Shown piece after piece: positions 1 through 8,545 of a stretch of 32,541 bases of DNA. Position numbers and translations under genes: made by a program. The first letter of the stretch is position 1. Every line of letters starts with the position of its first letter. The notes under the pieces were generated by a model. The model worked only from the letters and a program-made list of their open reading frames with translations, made no database searches and had not been told where the DNA came from. Source of the stretch: Deltaproteobacteria bacterium (GTDB taxonomy: Bacteria; Desulfobacterota; Desulfomonilia; Desulfomonilales; Desulfomonilaceae); NCBI GenBank assembly GCA_026388665.1, contig JAPLJJ010000242.1, positions 1 through 32,541 on the forward strand. The letters run 5' to 3'.

Positions 1-494
1 GTGGCGACGACGTGCTTTGCCAGAACTTCCGGCTGGACCTGCACCTCGAGTTCTCCAGCGTCTTGAGCCTCACGCAAGACCCCGGCCAAGAGTTCCGTCC
101 AACTCAGAAAGACTTCCCCTATCAGTTGAGTTATTCGCTCATTAGTATCGCTCAATTCCAGAGCGGTGTTGCCGAACAGTCAGCCACCGACGAACTTGGT
201 CTTCCTCTGCTTCTCCAATACCGCGTCCAGATAGCTGGACACTCGTTCCAAGGGGCGTTCACCCTTGAAACTGTTAGACAGAAAGGCCATAAAGTCCTTA
301 TGTGCCTGCTCAAGAATGGCTAGGCCCAATTCTTCCTTACTGGAGAAATGGAAGTACAGATTGCCCTTCTTAACGCCGGTGACATGGATAATGTCGTTCA
401 CGCTCGTACTGCGAAACCCCTTTTGATTAATCAGTTGCGTGGCGGCTTCGAGCACTCTGGCACGAGTCTTTTCACCTTTTGACGTAGCGTCCAT
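1..494 (-). CDS. TetR/AcrR-family repressor with in-frame TGA (probable selenocysteine); C-terminus beyond left edge
   Basis: Seen: from ATG at 494 the frame encodes a typical TetR DNA-binding domain (residues 8-56; KTRARVLEAA, then the recognition-helix stretch KKGNLYFHFSSKEEL). It meets TGA at 182-180 (codon 105), then stays open to base 1. The residues around the TGA read KFVGG-TGA-LFGNTALELSD and continue as a normal TetR ligand-binding half. Known: many TetR regulators carry GC(x)(x)GN at this point, so the TGA stands on the conserved Cys. A CGCTC/GAGCG hairpin follows the TGA. Inference: Sec105 in a one-component sensor for an electrophile, oxidant or metal. I chose ATG 494 because TetR proteins usually have fewer than 10 residues before KTR; ATG 518 and TTG 527 are alternatives. 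The other reading is a nonsense-mutated pseudogene. TetR assignment is firm, Sec is likely. Confidence 0.78.
149..165 (-). promoter_or_regulatory. Candidate bacterial SECIS hairpin for the TetR-family gene
   Basis: In the mRNA a perfect 5-bp stem CGCTC/GAGCG closes a 7-nt loop UGGAAUU. It begins 15 nt after the UGA at 182-180. Known bacterial SECIS elements lie directly downstream of UGA, with a small apical loop roughly 16-37 nt away whose 5' side carries G residues; this loop begins U-G-G. The stem is short and lies within coding sequence, so chance is possible. Confidence 0.45.
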
Positions 495-507
495 TTTTTC
501 ATAGATA

Positions 508-525
508 GTACCGACCATATGGTAC
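508..525. promoter_or_regulatory. Candidate autoregulatory operator of the TetR-family gene
   Basis: Two nested symmetries: an inverted repeat GTACC-N8-GGTAC spanning the whole interval, and inside it the perfect 10-bp palindrome ACCATATGGT (514-523). It lies 14 bp upstream of the preferred start codon (494). TetR repressors usually bind palindromes of 14-20 bp next to their own gene, so autoregulation is the natural inference. If translation starts at 518 or 527, the palindrome would overlap the start codon. Confidence 0.5.
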
Positions 526-527
526 AA

Positions 528-988
528 AATAAATTTTCAGTGAGAAAGAGTCAAGGGCCATGTCGCCCTTTAACTTACAAAACCAACGGGCCTTTGGCTC
601 AAAAAGGGCACCCACCGATCACGGTTTGATGTCACGGTATTTTTGACTGGCACGAGTCCGGCGCATCGACACAGGACAGATCGACCGCAATCGTCCTTGA
701 ACTGGAGCTTGATTTTAGGCTCAATGAAGATTTATTTGGTTATTTTTGAAAAATTCAGTTTCTATTCCAAAAACAGATGTCAATCATAATTCCGACTAGG
801 ATTTTCGCTATAGCAAGGGATATTCTTCTCAACTGTCGCAGTTCCGTCGTAGAAAACCTTTCTATTGTGGACTTAAACTAAGCAACTTTCCCTCGGTTCA
901 AGGACATTTGTTGTTGACATTTAACCTCTTACGGATAAAGACAAACTGTGTTTCTTGTAAAATAATTTATAGAATAATTAATGGCCGC
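528..988. other. Intergenic region between divergent TetR-family and lipoprotein genes
   Basis: About 460 bp with no convincing gene on either strand. It holds a 6-bp inverted repeat AAGGGC-N6-GCCCTT (553-570) and an exact TTGACA (914-919) that could be a -35 element for the lipoprotein gene; the best -10 at proper spacing (TAAAGA, 936-941) is poor. The part from about 700 to 980 is visibly A/T-rich, as expected for promoter DNA. I see no repeat, RNA gene or mobile-element end. Confidence 0.4.
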
Positions 989-1819
989 ATGTTCTTGAAG
1001 GTGTTCAGCAAGGTCAAGTTTATCAAGAAAAGTAGGAGATTTCAGGCGCTTAACAAATCGTTGTTATTCATTTTGGTGATTATGATTTCGACTGGTTGTG
1101 TTCCCAGCTTGTTCAGCTCCAAAGGAGCAGAACAGGCCAAGGATATGAAGAAGTCGGAATCGACCTTGATTAAGCCACGGCTTGCCCAACAGCCCAACAG
1201 CGATGAAAAATCTCGAACTGAGATAAATCAAACGACAAAAAACAATCAGTCGGATACCGATAACACACGCTACGATGAAAAATCGGAACCCGCTTCATCT
1301 GACCGGATAAGTCAGAAAGACCATCCAACTTCAGACAAACAAAAAGACTTGCTTGACAAGGAAAAGGTTTCAAAACGACTCGTCGGAGCTGAAAAAGGTA
1401 AGGTTCCTGCTGAATCCGAACAAATCAAAGGTGACAAGCCCAGCGAAGCCCAAATTAAGAATTCCGAAAACGAAGATTGGATCACGTCTGATTCTAGGAC
1501 ACCGACTTTCAAGAAACATGATCACTCAAAATATGTCGCTCAGATCAAAAACAAGGCGATAGACATTTTGAATAGGGATCGGGATTCTTTTTACGCCACG
1601 CTTTGCAGCGATTCGACCACTGAGCAAAGGACGTTTACCATGTATTATAAGGACGAAAAATCTTTTCGATATAAGTCCTTCGTCTGGGACGAAATAGATG
1701 ATAAATGGGAGCAACAGTTTGAATCGGAGAAGAGACAGCTCGCGAGTTGGAAAAAACATTTAACTTTTGTGTCATCGGGTAAGCAGTGTAGTGTGCTCAA
1801 GGGGGGAAGTAGTAGGTGA
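989..1819 (+). CDS. Lipoprotein of unknown function with charged linker
   Basis: Not recognised as a known family. From ATG 989 the product is 276 aa: a basic n-region (about 24 residues), a hydrophobic stretch LLFILVIM, then a lipobox ISTGC with lipidated Cys37. Residues from about 45 to 195 are highly charged and polar (Lys, Glu, Asp, Ser, Gln), look disordered and could span the periplasm. Residues from about 195 form a compact-looking C-terminal domain rich in aromatic and charged residues, with two Cys. The frame is open back to TTG 908, but ATG 989 gives the most sensible signal peptide. Neither start has a clear ribosome binding site. It precedes two other exported proteins on the same strand. 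Confidence 0.7.
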   Translation: MFLKVFSKVKFIKKSRRFQALNKSLLFILVIMISTGCVPSLFSSKGAEQAKDMKKSESTLIKPRLAQQPNSDEKSRTEINQTTKNNQSDTDNTRYDEKSEPASSDRISQKDHPTSDKQKDLLDKEKVSKRLVGAEKGKVPAESEQIKGDKPSEAQIKNSENEDWITSDSRTPTFKKHDHSKYVAQIKNKAIDILNRDRDSFYATLCSDSTTEQRTFTMYYKDEKSFRYKSFVWDEIDDKWEQQFESEKRQLASWKKHLTFVSSGKQCSVLKGGSSR

Positions 1820-1917
1820 TTCAACCGTGTTTGGGAAAAAGATTGTTCTTGTTCTGTGATGTTGTACAAACTAGATACCTGTGACGCACAAGTTCAATAA
1901 ACGGGAGATGATTAAAG

Positions 1918-2511
1918 ATGAAAAAGTCGCCGGCTAATAAGATTGTGTCGCTCATGAGACTAACGCCTCTGGCTAGGGTCAGCTTATTCATGGGGTTAAC
2001 TTTGATAACACTCTGCGCTGGTGATTCCATGGGCCAAACCCCTTTCCAGCAGACGCGCGAACAATGTTATGAATGTTGCAGGAACTCGGGTTACGATGAC
2101 TATTACCTTGAGCAATGCCGTTTAAAGTGCTTCAGGAATAACGATCATTGTGCGGGGGCTAAAGGAACAAGGACAGAGACCGCTTTGCCTCCGAAACCCG
2201 AATCCCCTGCGCCGAGAGTTCGAGTTCCTCAAGATCGTGAACAACAAGTTGAACAACCCGCTCCACCTCCACAAAGACAAACTCAGAGACCGCAGCTTGT
2301 TTGGCCGAATCCGCTGAACCTTGCGCCTGGGAGAGAGGGTGAAGCTGCCGCCCACATTTTGGCCATAAACGGAATTCCTCCTCAGCATCCAAACTATGCT
2401 CAGGCGCATAGAGCCTTGCAGGATGTTTTAATAAACTTCGCTCGAAACAATCCGGGCGGTGGTTCTTTGCCTACGTCACAGTTGGAGCGAATAATAACGC
2501 AGCTCAGGTAA
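1918..2511 (+). CDS. Exported Cys-rich, Pro-rich protein of unknown function
   Basis: Not recognised. 197 aa with an N-terminal signal peptide (basic start, hydrophobic VSLFMGLTLITLCAG at about 22-36). A short cysteine cluster follows, CYECC at about 50-54, then C-x3-C and a further Cys at about 67-78. Next come a proline/glutamine-rich linker (about 85-135) and a small C-terminal segment. The six clustered cysteines suggest disulfides or a metal site; they do not form CxxCH haem motifs. GGGAG sits upstream of ATG 1918. The stop is 12 bp before the start of the ten-haem cytochrome, so the two are probably co-transcribed and may act together in the envelope. Confidence 0.72.
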   Translation: MKKSPANKIVSLMRLTPLARVSLFMGLTLITLCAGDSMGQTPFQQTREQCYECCRNSGYDDYYLEQCRLKCFRNNDHCAGAKGTRTETALPPKPESPAPRVRVPQDREQQVEQPAPPPQRQTQRPQLVWPNPLNLAPGREGEAAAHILAINGIPPQHPNYAQAHRALQDVLINFARNNPGGGSLPTSQLERIITQLR

Positions 2512-2523
2512 ATCAGATCACAA

Positions 2524-4473
2524 TTGCATCGAGCCCTAATAACTATAGTTCTATTTCTCACTGCATGGCTCGGATCCGATTCGGTCATGGCAATTCATAC
2601 CGAGTTGGATCCATCGCCGGCTGAGTCTGATTCTTTGGCTCCTGAGCGGCTATACCCGGAATGGTGGGGCGCAATTCCGCAAATGGGCCCCAAATCGTCG
2701 TGTAAAGATGTCGGATACTGTGGATCTTGTCACCCCAACAACCTGGAGATAGACAGTCGTCACGCGTTTTCATGCGTTACATGCCACAAAGGGAATTCAC
2801 AAGCGGCGGAAAAAGAACAAGCTCACATCGGACTGGTTTCGGATCCTGGTGATTTGAACTACGTTGATCAAACATGTGGAAAGTGTCATCCGAGTCAAGC
2901 CCGAAACGTGAGAGTCTCGAGCATGGCGCTTGCCCCTAGCTTAATCAACCACACCAGGTTCGCATTTGGGGCGCAGGATACTTCAGTTCCATTATTTGGA
3001 GTGAGGGGAGTCGCAGGTCTCGCTCTAATTCCGATGCCGGACAACTTGGGCCTTTTTCGTGAAATGATATCCTCGAAGGCATCAGAAGAATCCAGAATTT
3101 CCCAGGACAAAAAAAGTGTCATGAAAAATCTCGGAGACGATCTGTTGAGACGCTCATGTCTCCGGTGTCACCTGTATACAAAAGGTTCCGGTCGTGTCGG
3201 AGAACAAAGGGGTAAAGGGTGTTCAGCCTGCCATGTTCCGTACTCTAACTCGGATTCGAAACGCCCTTATGAACACGTAATAACAAAGACCCCAAGTATG
3301 ACAGCCTGCCTGAAATGCCACAACTCAAACCATATCGGCTGTGATTATGTCGGGCTCTTTGAGAAAGACTTTAACAGAGGTTTTCGCTCTCCCATACTAG
3401 GCGGTCGGCAGGCCCCGACTATTTATGGATCCGAACAACACAGGTTGAGATCCGACACGCATTTTAGAGGAGGCATGATTTGCTCTGATTGTCATCCCTC
3501 AGATCAGATTCATGGATCGGGTTCCATTATTGAGTCCGACAAGGATCGAAAATCTTTGTCCTGTGAAAGCTGTCATGTCGATTCCAGCCACCCGTTGATC
3601 TCAAAAACCGATACGGGGGAAGTGGTTCTAAAGCGCACACAGGACAAGAGAGTTCCTCTCTTACGCACTGAAATATTACCTCACAGCGTCGATCAGCATA
3701 AAAAGTTGCTCAAATGCTCAAGTTGTCATGCAGGGTGGTCATTTCAAGACTATGGTTATCATCTAATGTTGGACGAAAGAGCCGAGTATTGGATGTGGTC
3801 AATCAATGCAGCCCAAAACGATCCACAGATTCAAGAACTCTTGAAAAAATTTGTTGGTGACTACGCTGAACTGGTTCCACCCAGAGACAATGCCAAGCTA
3901 CCCTTACCGGAAAATGATTGGACCCTTCCGGAGACAAAGGACTGGATAAGTGGCCAAGTGCGTCCAGGGGCTTGGTTCAAGGGATTTACCATGAGGAGAT
4001 GGTCAAGTCCTCCTCTTGGCCTGGATGGTTCCGGCAAGGTGTCAGCCATGAGGCCTATGCGGCAGTATGTTATTTCCTGGGTAAAGTCAGACGGGGCAGT
4101 AATGCTTGACAGTGCCATTCCCACTACAGGCTCCGGTAAACCCGCCTTGATTATGAACCCCTACTCTCCTCATACAATTCAGGAAAAGGGTCGGCAATGT
4201 CACGATTGTCACGGAAATCCCAAGGCGCTCGGACTCGGAGAGTCGTTAATTGGTTTTCAGAGATTTTCTGTTCAACCTATCTTGAATCCTGAAACCCGGA
4301 TATCGGGTTTGAACTTTAGGTGGGACGCTATGCTGGATGAACAGGGAAACCCCACTCAGTCGAGTTCCTACAACGGAGCGGGGCCTTTAGGGCCTGAACT
4401 TTTTAAGAGATTGTTATTCCCAACGTCTCGTTTCCGATCCGTTTGGAGTGAATACCTGAAACGTGCAGAGTGA
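2524..4473 (+). CDS. Exported multihaem (ten CXXCH) cytochrome c
   Basis: Seen: 649 aa with an N-terminal hydrophobic signal segment (LITIVLFLTAWLGSDSVMA) and ten CXXCH motifs, each expected to bind one c-type haem: CGSCH, CVTCH, CGKCH, CLRCH, CSACH, CLKCH, CSDCH, CESCH, CSSCH and CHDCH. Eight cluster in the N-terminal half, one lies near residue 400 and the last near residue 560. The C-terminal third is otherwise haem-poor. Role (inference): periplasmic or outer-surface electron transfer. I cannot assign a substrate or named family; it resembles the broad class of NapC/NrfB/OTR-like cytochromes only by its motifs. The start is TTG 2524, chosen because it preserves the signal peptide; ATG 2587 would lose it. 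Confidence 0.85.
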   Translation: MHRALITIVLFLTAWLGSDSVMAIHTELDPSPAESDSLAPERLYPEWWGAIPQMGPKSSCKDVGYCGSCHPNNLEIDSRHAFSCVTCHKGNSQAAEKEQAHIGLVSDPGDLNYVDQTCGKCHPSQARNVRVSSMALAPSLINHTRFAFGAQDTSVPLFGVRGVAGLALIPMPDNLGLFREMISSKASEESRISQDKKSVMKNLGDDLLRRSCLRCHLYTKGSGRVGEQRGKGCSACHVPYSNSDSKRPYEHVITKTPSMTACLKCHNSNHIGCDYVGLFEKDFNRGFRSPILGGRQAPTIYGSEQHRLRSDTHFRGGMICSDCHPSDQIHGSGSIIESDKDRKSLSCESCHVDSSHPLISKTDTGEVVLKRTQDKRVPLLRTEILPHSVDQHKKLLKCSSCHAGWSFQDYGYHLMLDERAEYWMWSINAAQNDPQIQELLKKFVGDYAELVPPRDNAKLPLPENDWTLPETKDWISGQVRPGAWFKGFTMRRWSSPPLGLDGSGKVSAMRPMRQYVISWVKSDGAVMLDSAIPTTGSGKPALIMNPYSPHTIQEKGRQCHDCHGNPKALGLGESLIGFQRFSVQPILNPETRISGLNFRWDAMLDEQGNPTQSSSYNGAGPLGPELFKRLLFPTSRFRSVWSEYLKRAE

Positions 4474-4639
4474 AGCTGGCGTCGAAGAGTATAGACAAGA
4501 AATCGTGACACGGGTTCCCAACAATCCCACCGTTGATTTTCATACAGAACTCCGGCTTGACATCGTTAACTACCTAAGGTTTAATGTGGACGGAGAAGTT
4601 GGTTTTATTATAAAGGAACACGTTGTAATCATTAGCTAA
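4463..4639 (+). CDS. Small ORF directly upstream of gatC
   Basis: Not recognised. From GTG 4463 the frame encodes 58 aa (a shorter form starts at GTG 4505, 44 aa) and ends with TAA one base before the ATG of gatC. Its start overlaps the last codons of the cytochrome gene in another frame. The product has well-mixed composition with hydrophobic segments such as IVNYLRFNVDGEVGFIIKEH. gatC has no visible ribosome binding site of its own, which fits translational coupling to this ORF. Against it: no good ribosome binding site for either GTG, and the length is within reach of chance. Confidence 0.42.
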   Translation: MQSEAGVEEYRQEIVTRVPNNPTVDFHTELRLDIVNYLRFNVDGEVGFIIKEHVVIIS

Positions 4640-4640
4640 A

Positions 4641-4928
4641 ATGAAAATCACACTCGAACAGGTTGATTATGTGGCAGTACTCGGGAGGTTGGATCTATCT
4701 CACGACGAAAAAATCAAGTATATGGGGCAACTAGATGACATTCTCAAGTACATGGACGCACTTTCCGCTGTTCCAACAGAAGACGTAGAGCCAATGGCAG
4801 GACCAGTGGAACTCTTCACTCCCTTGAGAGAAGATATCGTGAAACCATCGCTTTCTCTTGAACGGGCGCTAACCAACGCTCCATCAAGTGATGGCTCGTC
4901 CTTTCTTGTTCCCAAAATCATCGAGTAA
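4641..4928 (+). CDS. gatC: Asp-tRNA(Asn)/Glu-tRNA(Gln) amidotransferase subunit C
   Basis: 95 aa, the usual GatC length. It begins MKITLEQVDYVAVLGRLDLS and has the central Tyr/Asp-rich helix (KYMGQLDDILKYMDALSAV) and the VEPMAGPVELFTPLREDIV segment typical of the family. GatC is a small belt around GatA that stabilises the GatCAB complex, which turns misacylated Glu-tRNA(Gln) or Asp-tRNA(Asn) into Gln- or Asn-tRNA. Order gatC-gatA-gatB with short gaps indicates one operon. No ribosome binding site is visible upstream of ATG 4641, suggesting coupling to the preceding small ORF. Confidence 0.92.
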   Translation: MKITLEQVDYVAVLGRLDLSHDEKIKYMGQLDDILKYMDALSAVPTEDVEPMAGPVELFTPLREDIVKPSLSLERALTNAPSSDGSSFLVPKIIE

Positions 4929-4968
4929 CCAATTAATTGGTTGAAGAATTCTTGTAAGGGGAAAATAG

Positions 4969-6429
4969 GTGTCCGACCTGTATGAAAAAACCGCTACTGA
5001 ACTGGCGAGCCTTTTAAGAGCAAAAAAGACATCGTCGGTGGAAATTACCGAGTCGGTGTTGAGTAGAATAGAAGCGCTAGAACCCAAGATCCATTCTTAC
5101 GTAAACATTTATCCTGATCTGGCGCTTTCGATGGCAAAAGAGGCTGACCAGAGAATCCTCGACGGCAGAGCGCGTCCGTTGACGGGAATTCCAATCGCCA
5201 TAAAAGACAACATGTGTTTGCAAAATGAGAAGACAACATGTGGATCAAGGATCTTGGCGAATTTCAGACCCCCATACGATGCGACAGTGGTCAGATTGAT
5301 TCGAGAGGAAGGCATGGTGATTCTCGGAAGCGCAAACATGGATGAGTTTGCAATGGGATCATCTACCGAAACTTCTTATTGGGGACCTACTCGAAATCCC
5401 TGGGATGCGGAAAGAATTCCCGGGGGGTCGAGCGGAGGTTCAGCCGCGGCGGTCGCTTGTGGTCAGGCTACCGTCTCTATTGGGTCGGATACTGGCGGTT
5501 CCATTAGGCTTCCAGCCTCGTTTTGCGGGGTCACGGGCATGAAGCCGACCTACGGCGCGGTTTCACGATTCGGATTGGTCGCTTACGCTTCCAGCCTTGA
5601 TCAGATTGGGCCGTTTGCTCGGGACATTTCTGATGTGTCTCTCCTGTTGAATCTGCTGTGCCGGCACGATCCACTGGATTCAACGTCAGTACCAATAGAA
5701 CATCCCGATTTTACCAAATTCCTGGATAAACCGGTATCAGGCATGACTCTTGGTGTGCCTGTAGAATTCTTCAGCAAACTCGAAAACGAGGATGTGGAAA
5801 GCAGTTTATCAGATGCGAGAAAAGTCTTCGAAAAACTTGGGGTCAAATTCGTTGAACTCTCATTACCTTCCCTCGATTATGGTATCGCCGCTTATTATAT
5901 AATAGCGCCTTGTGAGGCGTCATCCAACCTTGCCAGATACGACGGCGTCAAATACGGCCATCGCGCCCGAGATTTTGACGGGATGATAGAGATGTATTGC
6001 AAGACCCGAGCAGAGGGTTTTGGGGCGGAAGTCAAACGTCGAATAATGCTGGGAACCTATTCGCTGTCTTCCGGCTATTATGATGCATACTATCTTAAGG
6101 CGGCGAAGATTCGAACTCTCATAACGAAAGATTTCAAGCAGTCTTTCGAATCTTGTGACGCTATTTTTTGCCCTGTAGCCCCTGCCCCCGCTTTCAAAAT
6201 CGGAGAAAAGGTGGATGACCCGATTCAGATGTATTTAACGGATGTTTTCACCATACCGGTAAACATGGCTGGGTTACCGGGAATCTCTTGTCCGGCGGGT
6301 TTCTCCAGCGACGGGCTTCCAATAGGCTTACAGCTAATAGCCCCTCACTTTGGGGAATCCAAACTCGTCCAGTTGGTCGCTGCTTTTCAGAAAGAAACCG
6401 ACTATCATTTGAGACGTCCAGCTTTATAG
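4969..6429 (+). CDS. gatA: Asp-tRNA(Asn)/Glu-tRNA(Gln) amidotransferase subunit A (amidase)
   Basis: 486 aa amidase-signature protein. It hydrolyses glutamine and passes ammonia to GatB. The Ser-cisSer-Lys catalytic set is visible: Lys79 in IAIKDNM, Ser154 in [13 protein letters not shown] and Ser178 in [11 protein letters not shown]. The C-terminal half has the GatA pattern around [23 protein letters not shown] 4969 is the start, with AAGGGG about 7-8 bases upstream. It follows gatC by 40 bp and precedes gatB by 10 bp. Length and motifs are normal. Confidence 0.97.
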   Translation: MSDLYEKTATELASLLRAKKTSSVEITESVLSRIEALEPKIHSYVNIYPDLALSMAKEADQRILDGRARPLTGIPIAIKDNMCLQNEKTTCGSRILANFRPPYDATVVRLIREEGMVILGSANMDEFAMGSSTETSYWGPTRNPWDAERIPGGSSGGSAAAVACGQATVSIGSDTGGSIRLPASFCGVTGMKPTYGAVSRFGLVAYASSLDQIGPFARDISDVSLLLNLLCRHDPLDSTSVPIEHPDFTKFLDKPVSGMTLGVPVEFFSKLENEDVESSLSDARKVFEKLGVKFVELSLPSLDYGIAAYYIIAPCEASSNLARYDGVKYGHRARDFDGMIEMYCKTRAEGFGAEVKRRIMLGTYSLSSGYYDAYYLKAAKIRTLITKDFKQSFESCDAIFCPVAPAPAFKIGEKVDDPIQMYLTDVFTIPVNMAGLPGISCPAGFSSDGLPIGLQLIAPHFGESKLVQLVAAFQKETDYHLRRPAL

Positions 6430-6439
6430 GAAGACAAGA

Positions 6440-7879
6440 ATGGAATTTGAAGCAGTCATAGGCTTAGAAGTTCATGCACAACTTCTCACCGATTCCAAGG
6501 CATTTTGCTCCTGTACTACCAAGTTCGGATCTGAACCTAACTCCAACACTTGCCCTATATGTCAGGGGATGCCGGGTTCTCTTCCGGTACTAAATCGGAA
6601 GGCTCTCGAATATACTGTGTTAATGAGTCTGGCGTGCAATTGCCGTATCAACGAAATTAGCCGCTTCGCGAGAAAAAACTACTATTATCCGGACCTACCC
6701 AAAAACTATCAGATTTCTCAATACGAATTACCGGTTGCCGAACACGGCTGGATTGAAATCGACACGTCATCCGGACCTAGAAGAATTGGAATCACCCGTA
6801 TTCATATGGAAGAAGACGCCGGTAAACTTATACACGACGAGCGGAAACCATTTTCATACGTAGACTTAAATAGGACTGGAGTTCCACTGATAGAGATAGT
6901 TTCCGAGCCCGAAATTCGGACCCCTGAGGAAGCGGCATCTTACCTTCGGGCCGTGCATTCCATTCTCGTTTATTTGGGAATTTGCGACGGAAATATGGAA
7001 GAAGGTAGTTTCCGATGTGACGCTAACGTGTCTATCCGTCCCAATGGTCAGCGTGAACTTGGGACCAAGACCGAACTGAAAAACATGAACTCTTTCAAGA
7101 ATGTGCAAAAGGGTTTGCATTACGAAATAGAAAGACATGGAGAAGTCCTTGGAGCTGGCGGTAAGATAGTACAAGAAACGCGACTTTTCGATCCATCGAC
7201 AGGCGCTACGGTGTCTATGCGCAGCAAAGAGCAGGCTCATGACTATCGATATTTTCCCGATCCGGATCTTCTTCCCTTGAGGGTCGAGCCAGAGCTTATT
7301 GAGAAAATGAGGGGTTCTTTGCCTGAACTTCCTCGGGAAAAGAAAGAGAGATTTGTAAGGGATTTTGGGATACCGGAGTATGACGCAGGCGTGTTGACCT
7401 CGGAACGTTCTTTAGCTCAGTATTTCGAAGACACAGTGGCTATTTTTCCAAATCCTAAATCTGTCAGCAATTGGATGATGACCGAATTTATGAGGGCGTT
7501 GAAGGGGCAGGATGCAGGAGTGGTCTCAGCTCCTGTTGATCCCGAGAATTTGGGTCAACTACTGAAGATGATCGAAGACGGAATAATTTCCGGTAAAATC
7601 GGCAAGACTGTTTTTGAAGAAATGTGGTCTTCCGGCAGGGGAGCAGATCAAATAGTCAAAGAGAAGGGACTGGTTCAGGTCTCGGATGTCTCCGAGCTTA
7701 CAGACATAATCCGAACAATTTTAGATGAAAATCCAAACCAAGTTGCACGCTATCTCGGGGGCAAAAACCAGCTACTTGCCTTTTTTGTAGGTCAGACGAT
7801 GAAGGCGACCAGAGGCAAGGCGAATCCTCAACTGGTCAATGAAATCCTGTTAGTTGAATTGGAGAAGTTCAGAAACTGA
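6440..7879 (+). CDS. gatB: Asp-tRNA(Asn)/Glu-tRNA(Gln) amidotransferase subunit B
   Basis: 479 aa, normal for GatB, which binds the misacylated tRNA, activates the acyl group with ATP and receives ammonia from GatA. Visible are the N-terminal [12 protein letters not shown] and the cradle zinc-site cysteines (CSC near 28-30, CPIC near 43-46). Also seen are [34 protein letters not shown] and [10 protein letters not shown], then the C-terminal YqeY-like helical and tail domain. A GGA-rich ribosome binding site precedes ATG 6440. The gene ends in TGA, one of several here that show UGA works as an ordinary stop. It converges on the lipoprotein gene at 7892. Confidence 0.97.
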   Translation: MEFEAVIGLEVHAQLLTDSKAFCSCTTKFGSEPNSNTCPICQGMPGSLPVLNRKALEYTVLMSLACNCRINEISRFARKNYYYPDLPKNYQISQYELPVAEHGWIEIDTSSGPRRIGITRIHMEEDAGKLIHDERKPFSYVDLNRTGVPLIEIVSEPEIRTPEEAASYLRAVHSILVYLGICDGNMEEGSFRCDANVSIRPNGQRELGTKTELKNMNSFKNVQKGLHYEIERHGEVLGAGGKIVQETRLFDPSTGATVSMRSKEQAHDYRYFPDPDLLPLRVEPELIEKMRGSLPELPREKKERFVRDFGIPEYDAGVLTSERSLAQYFEDTVAIFPNPKSVSNWMMTEFMRALKGQDAGVVSAPVDPENLGQLLKMIEDGIISGKIGKTVFEEMWSSGRGADQIVKEKGLVQVSDVSELTDIIRTILDENPNQVARYLGGKNQLLAFFVGQTMKATRGKANPQLVNEILLVELEKFRN

Positions 7880-7891
7880 TTTACCGCTATT

Positions 7892-8545
7892 TTATCTTTC
7901 TTGAGATTTTTTTGATGCAGGTTTTGGTTTTATAGGTTTACGAACTGTTTCCTTAATCTGCTGCTGAACCTTTGGTTCAGGCTCTGGGCCTCCCATTTTT
8001 TCTAACTGATTGTCAAATGCCTTCCATGAGGCGGCAAATTCTCCCGCTTGCTGTTGCAACCCGCTCAAAGCCTCCCTGGCGTCGAGAAAGGCTTGTAGCG
8101 ACTTCAGCTCTTCAGTTATGTCGATTTTCCACGGGGATTTGGGGGCTGACCGGGCCATTCTTATTAATCTAGTGCCACCTTTAAGCGTCCGAACTTGTAA
8201 CAGGGCTATGGCGTCATCCATCTTAACCAGAGTAGGAGCTGTAATGGGGTCCAAGATATTCAACAAAGCAGGGTTTTCCGGAGGATTATCCAGCTTGTGT
8301 TTTTCAGTGATTTGTTTGACTAGAGTAAGGGAAGCCTGGGAGATGAGATTTCGAGCGTCTTGAATTTTTTCACCGGTCATTCTCTCACGATAAAGAATGA
8401 AAACCTCTTCTGGTTTGACGGGCGCAACATCGCAACCAACCAAAAAGAAAAGAGTTGTGGCCCCAATACAACAGAGAATCATCAATCCCGGCAATTTGAT
8501 ACCGAGTCTATGAAGTGAAGCCGGTTGAGATAGTCTAATTTTCAT
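7892..8545 (-). CDS. Lipoprotein of unknown function, last gene of the sensor-kinase operon
   Basis: 217 aa. The N-terminus has a hydrophobic stretch ending in the lipobox LVGC (lipidated Cys38), indicating a membrane-anchored periplasmic lipoprotein. The body (about 40-165) resembles small DUF4878/SnoaL-like lipoprotein domains by layout (EEVFILYRERMTGEKIQDARNLIS, later a K-W-K-I-D-I strand), but I cannot assign a family with confidence. The tail is Lys/Pro-rich and probably disordered. Its start overlaps the end of the receiver-kinase gene by 11 bp, so translation is coupled and a link to that signalling pathway is plausible. Confidence 0.7.
   Translation of the reverse strand: MKIRLSQPASLHRLGIKLPGLMILCCIGATTLFFLVGCDVAPVKPEEVFILYRERMTGEKIQDARNLISQASLTLVKQITEKHKLDNPPENPALLNILDPITAPTLVKMDDAIALLQVRTLKGGTRLIRMARSAPKSPWKIDITEELKSLQAFLDAREALSGLQQQAGEFAASWKAFDNQLEKMGGPEPEPKVQQQIKETVRKPIKPKPASKKSQER

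Noticed and set aside
12-323. A 103-codon plus-strand ORF at the left edge.
   Set aside because: It is antisense to the TetR gene and its translation has no protein-like motif, whereas the minus-strand frame gives a continuous TetR protein once the TGA is read through.
553-570. AAGGGC-N6-GCCCTT considered as a terminator or regulatory site.
   Set aside because: There is no T run after it on either strand and no gene ends nearby; it is noted only in the intergenic description.
1817-1897. TGA ending the first lipoprotein gene, followed by 26 more open codons including Cys codons, considered as a possible fourth Sec site.
   Set aside because: No recognisable conserved Cys context or family alignment exists at this point, and 26 open codons are well within chance. 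It is treated as an ordinary stop.
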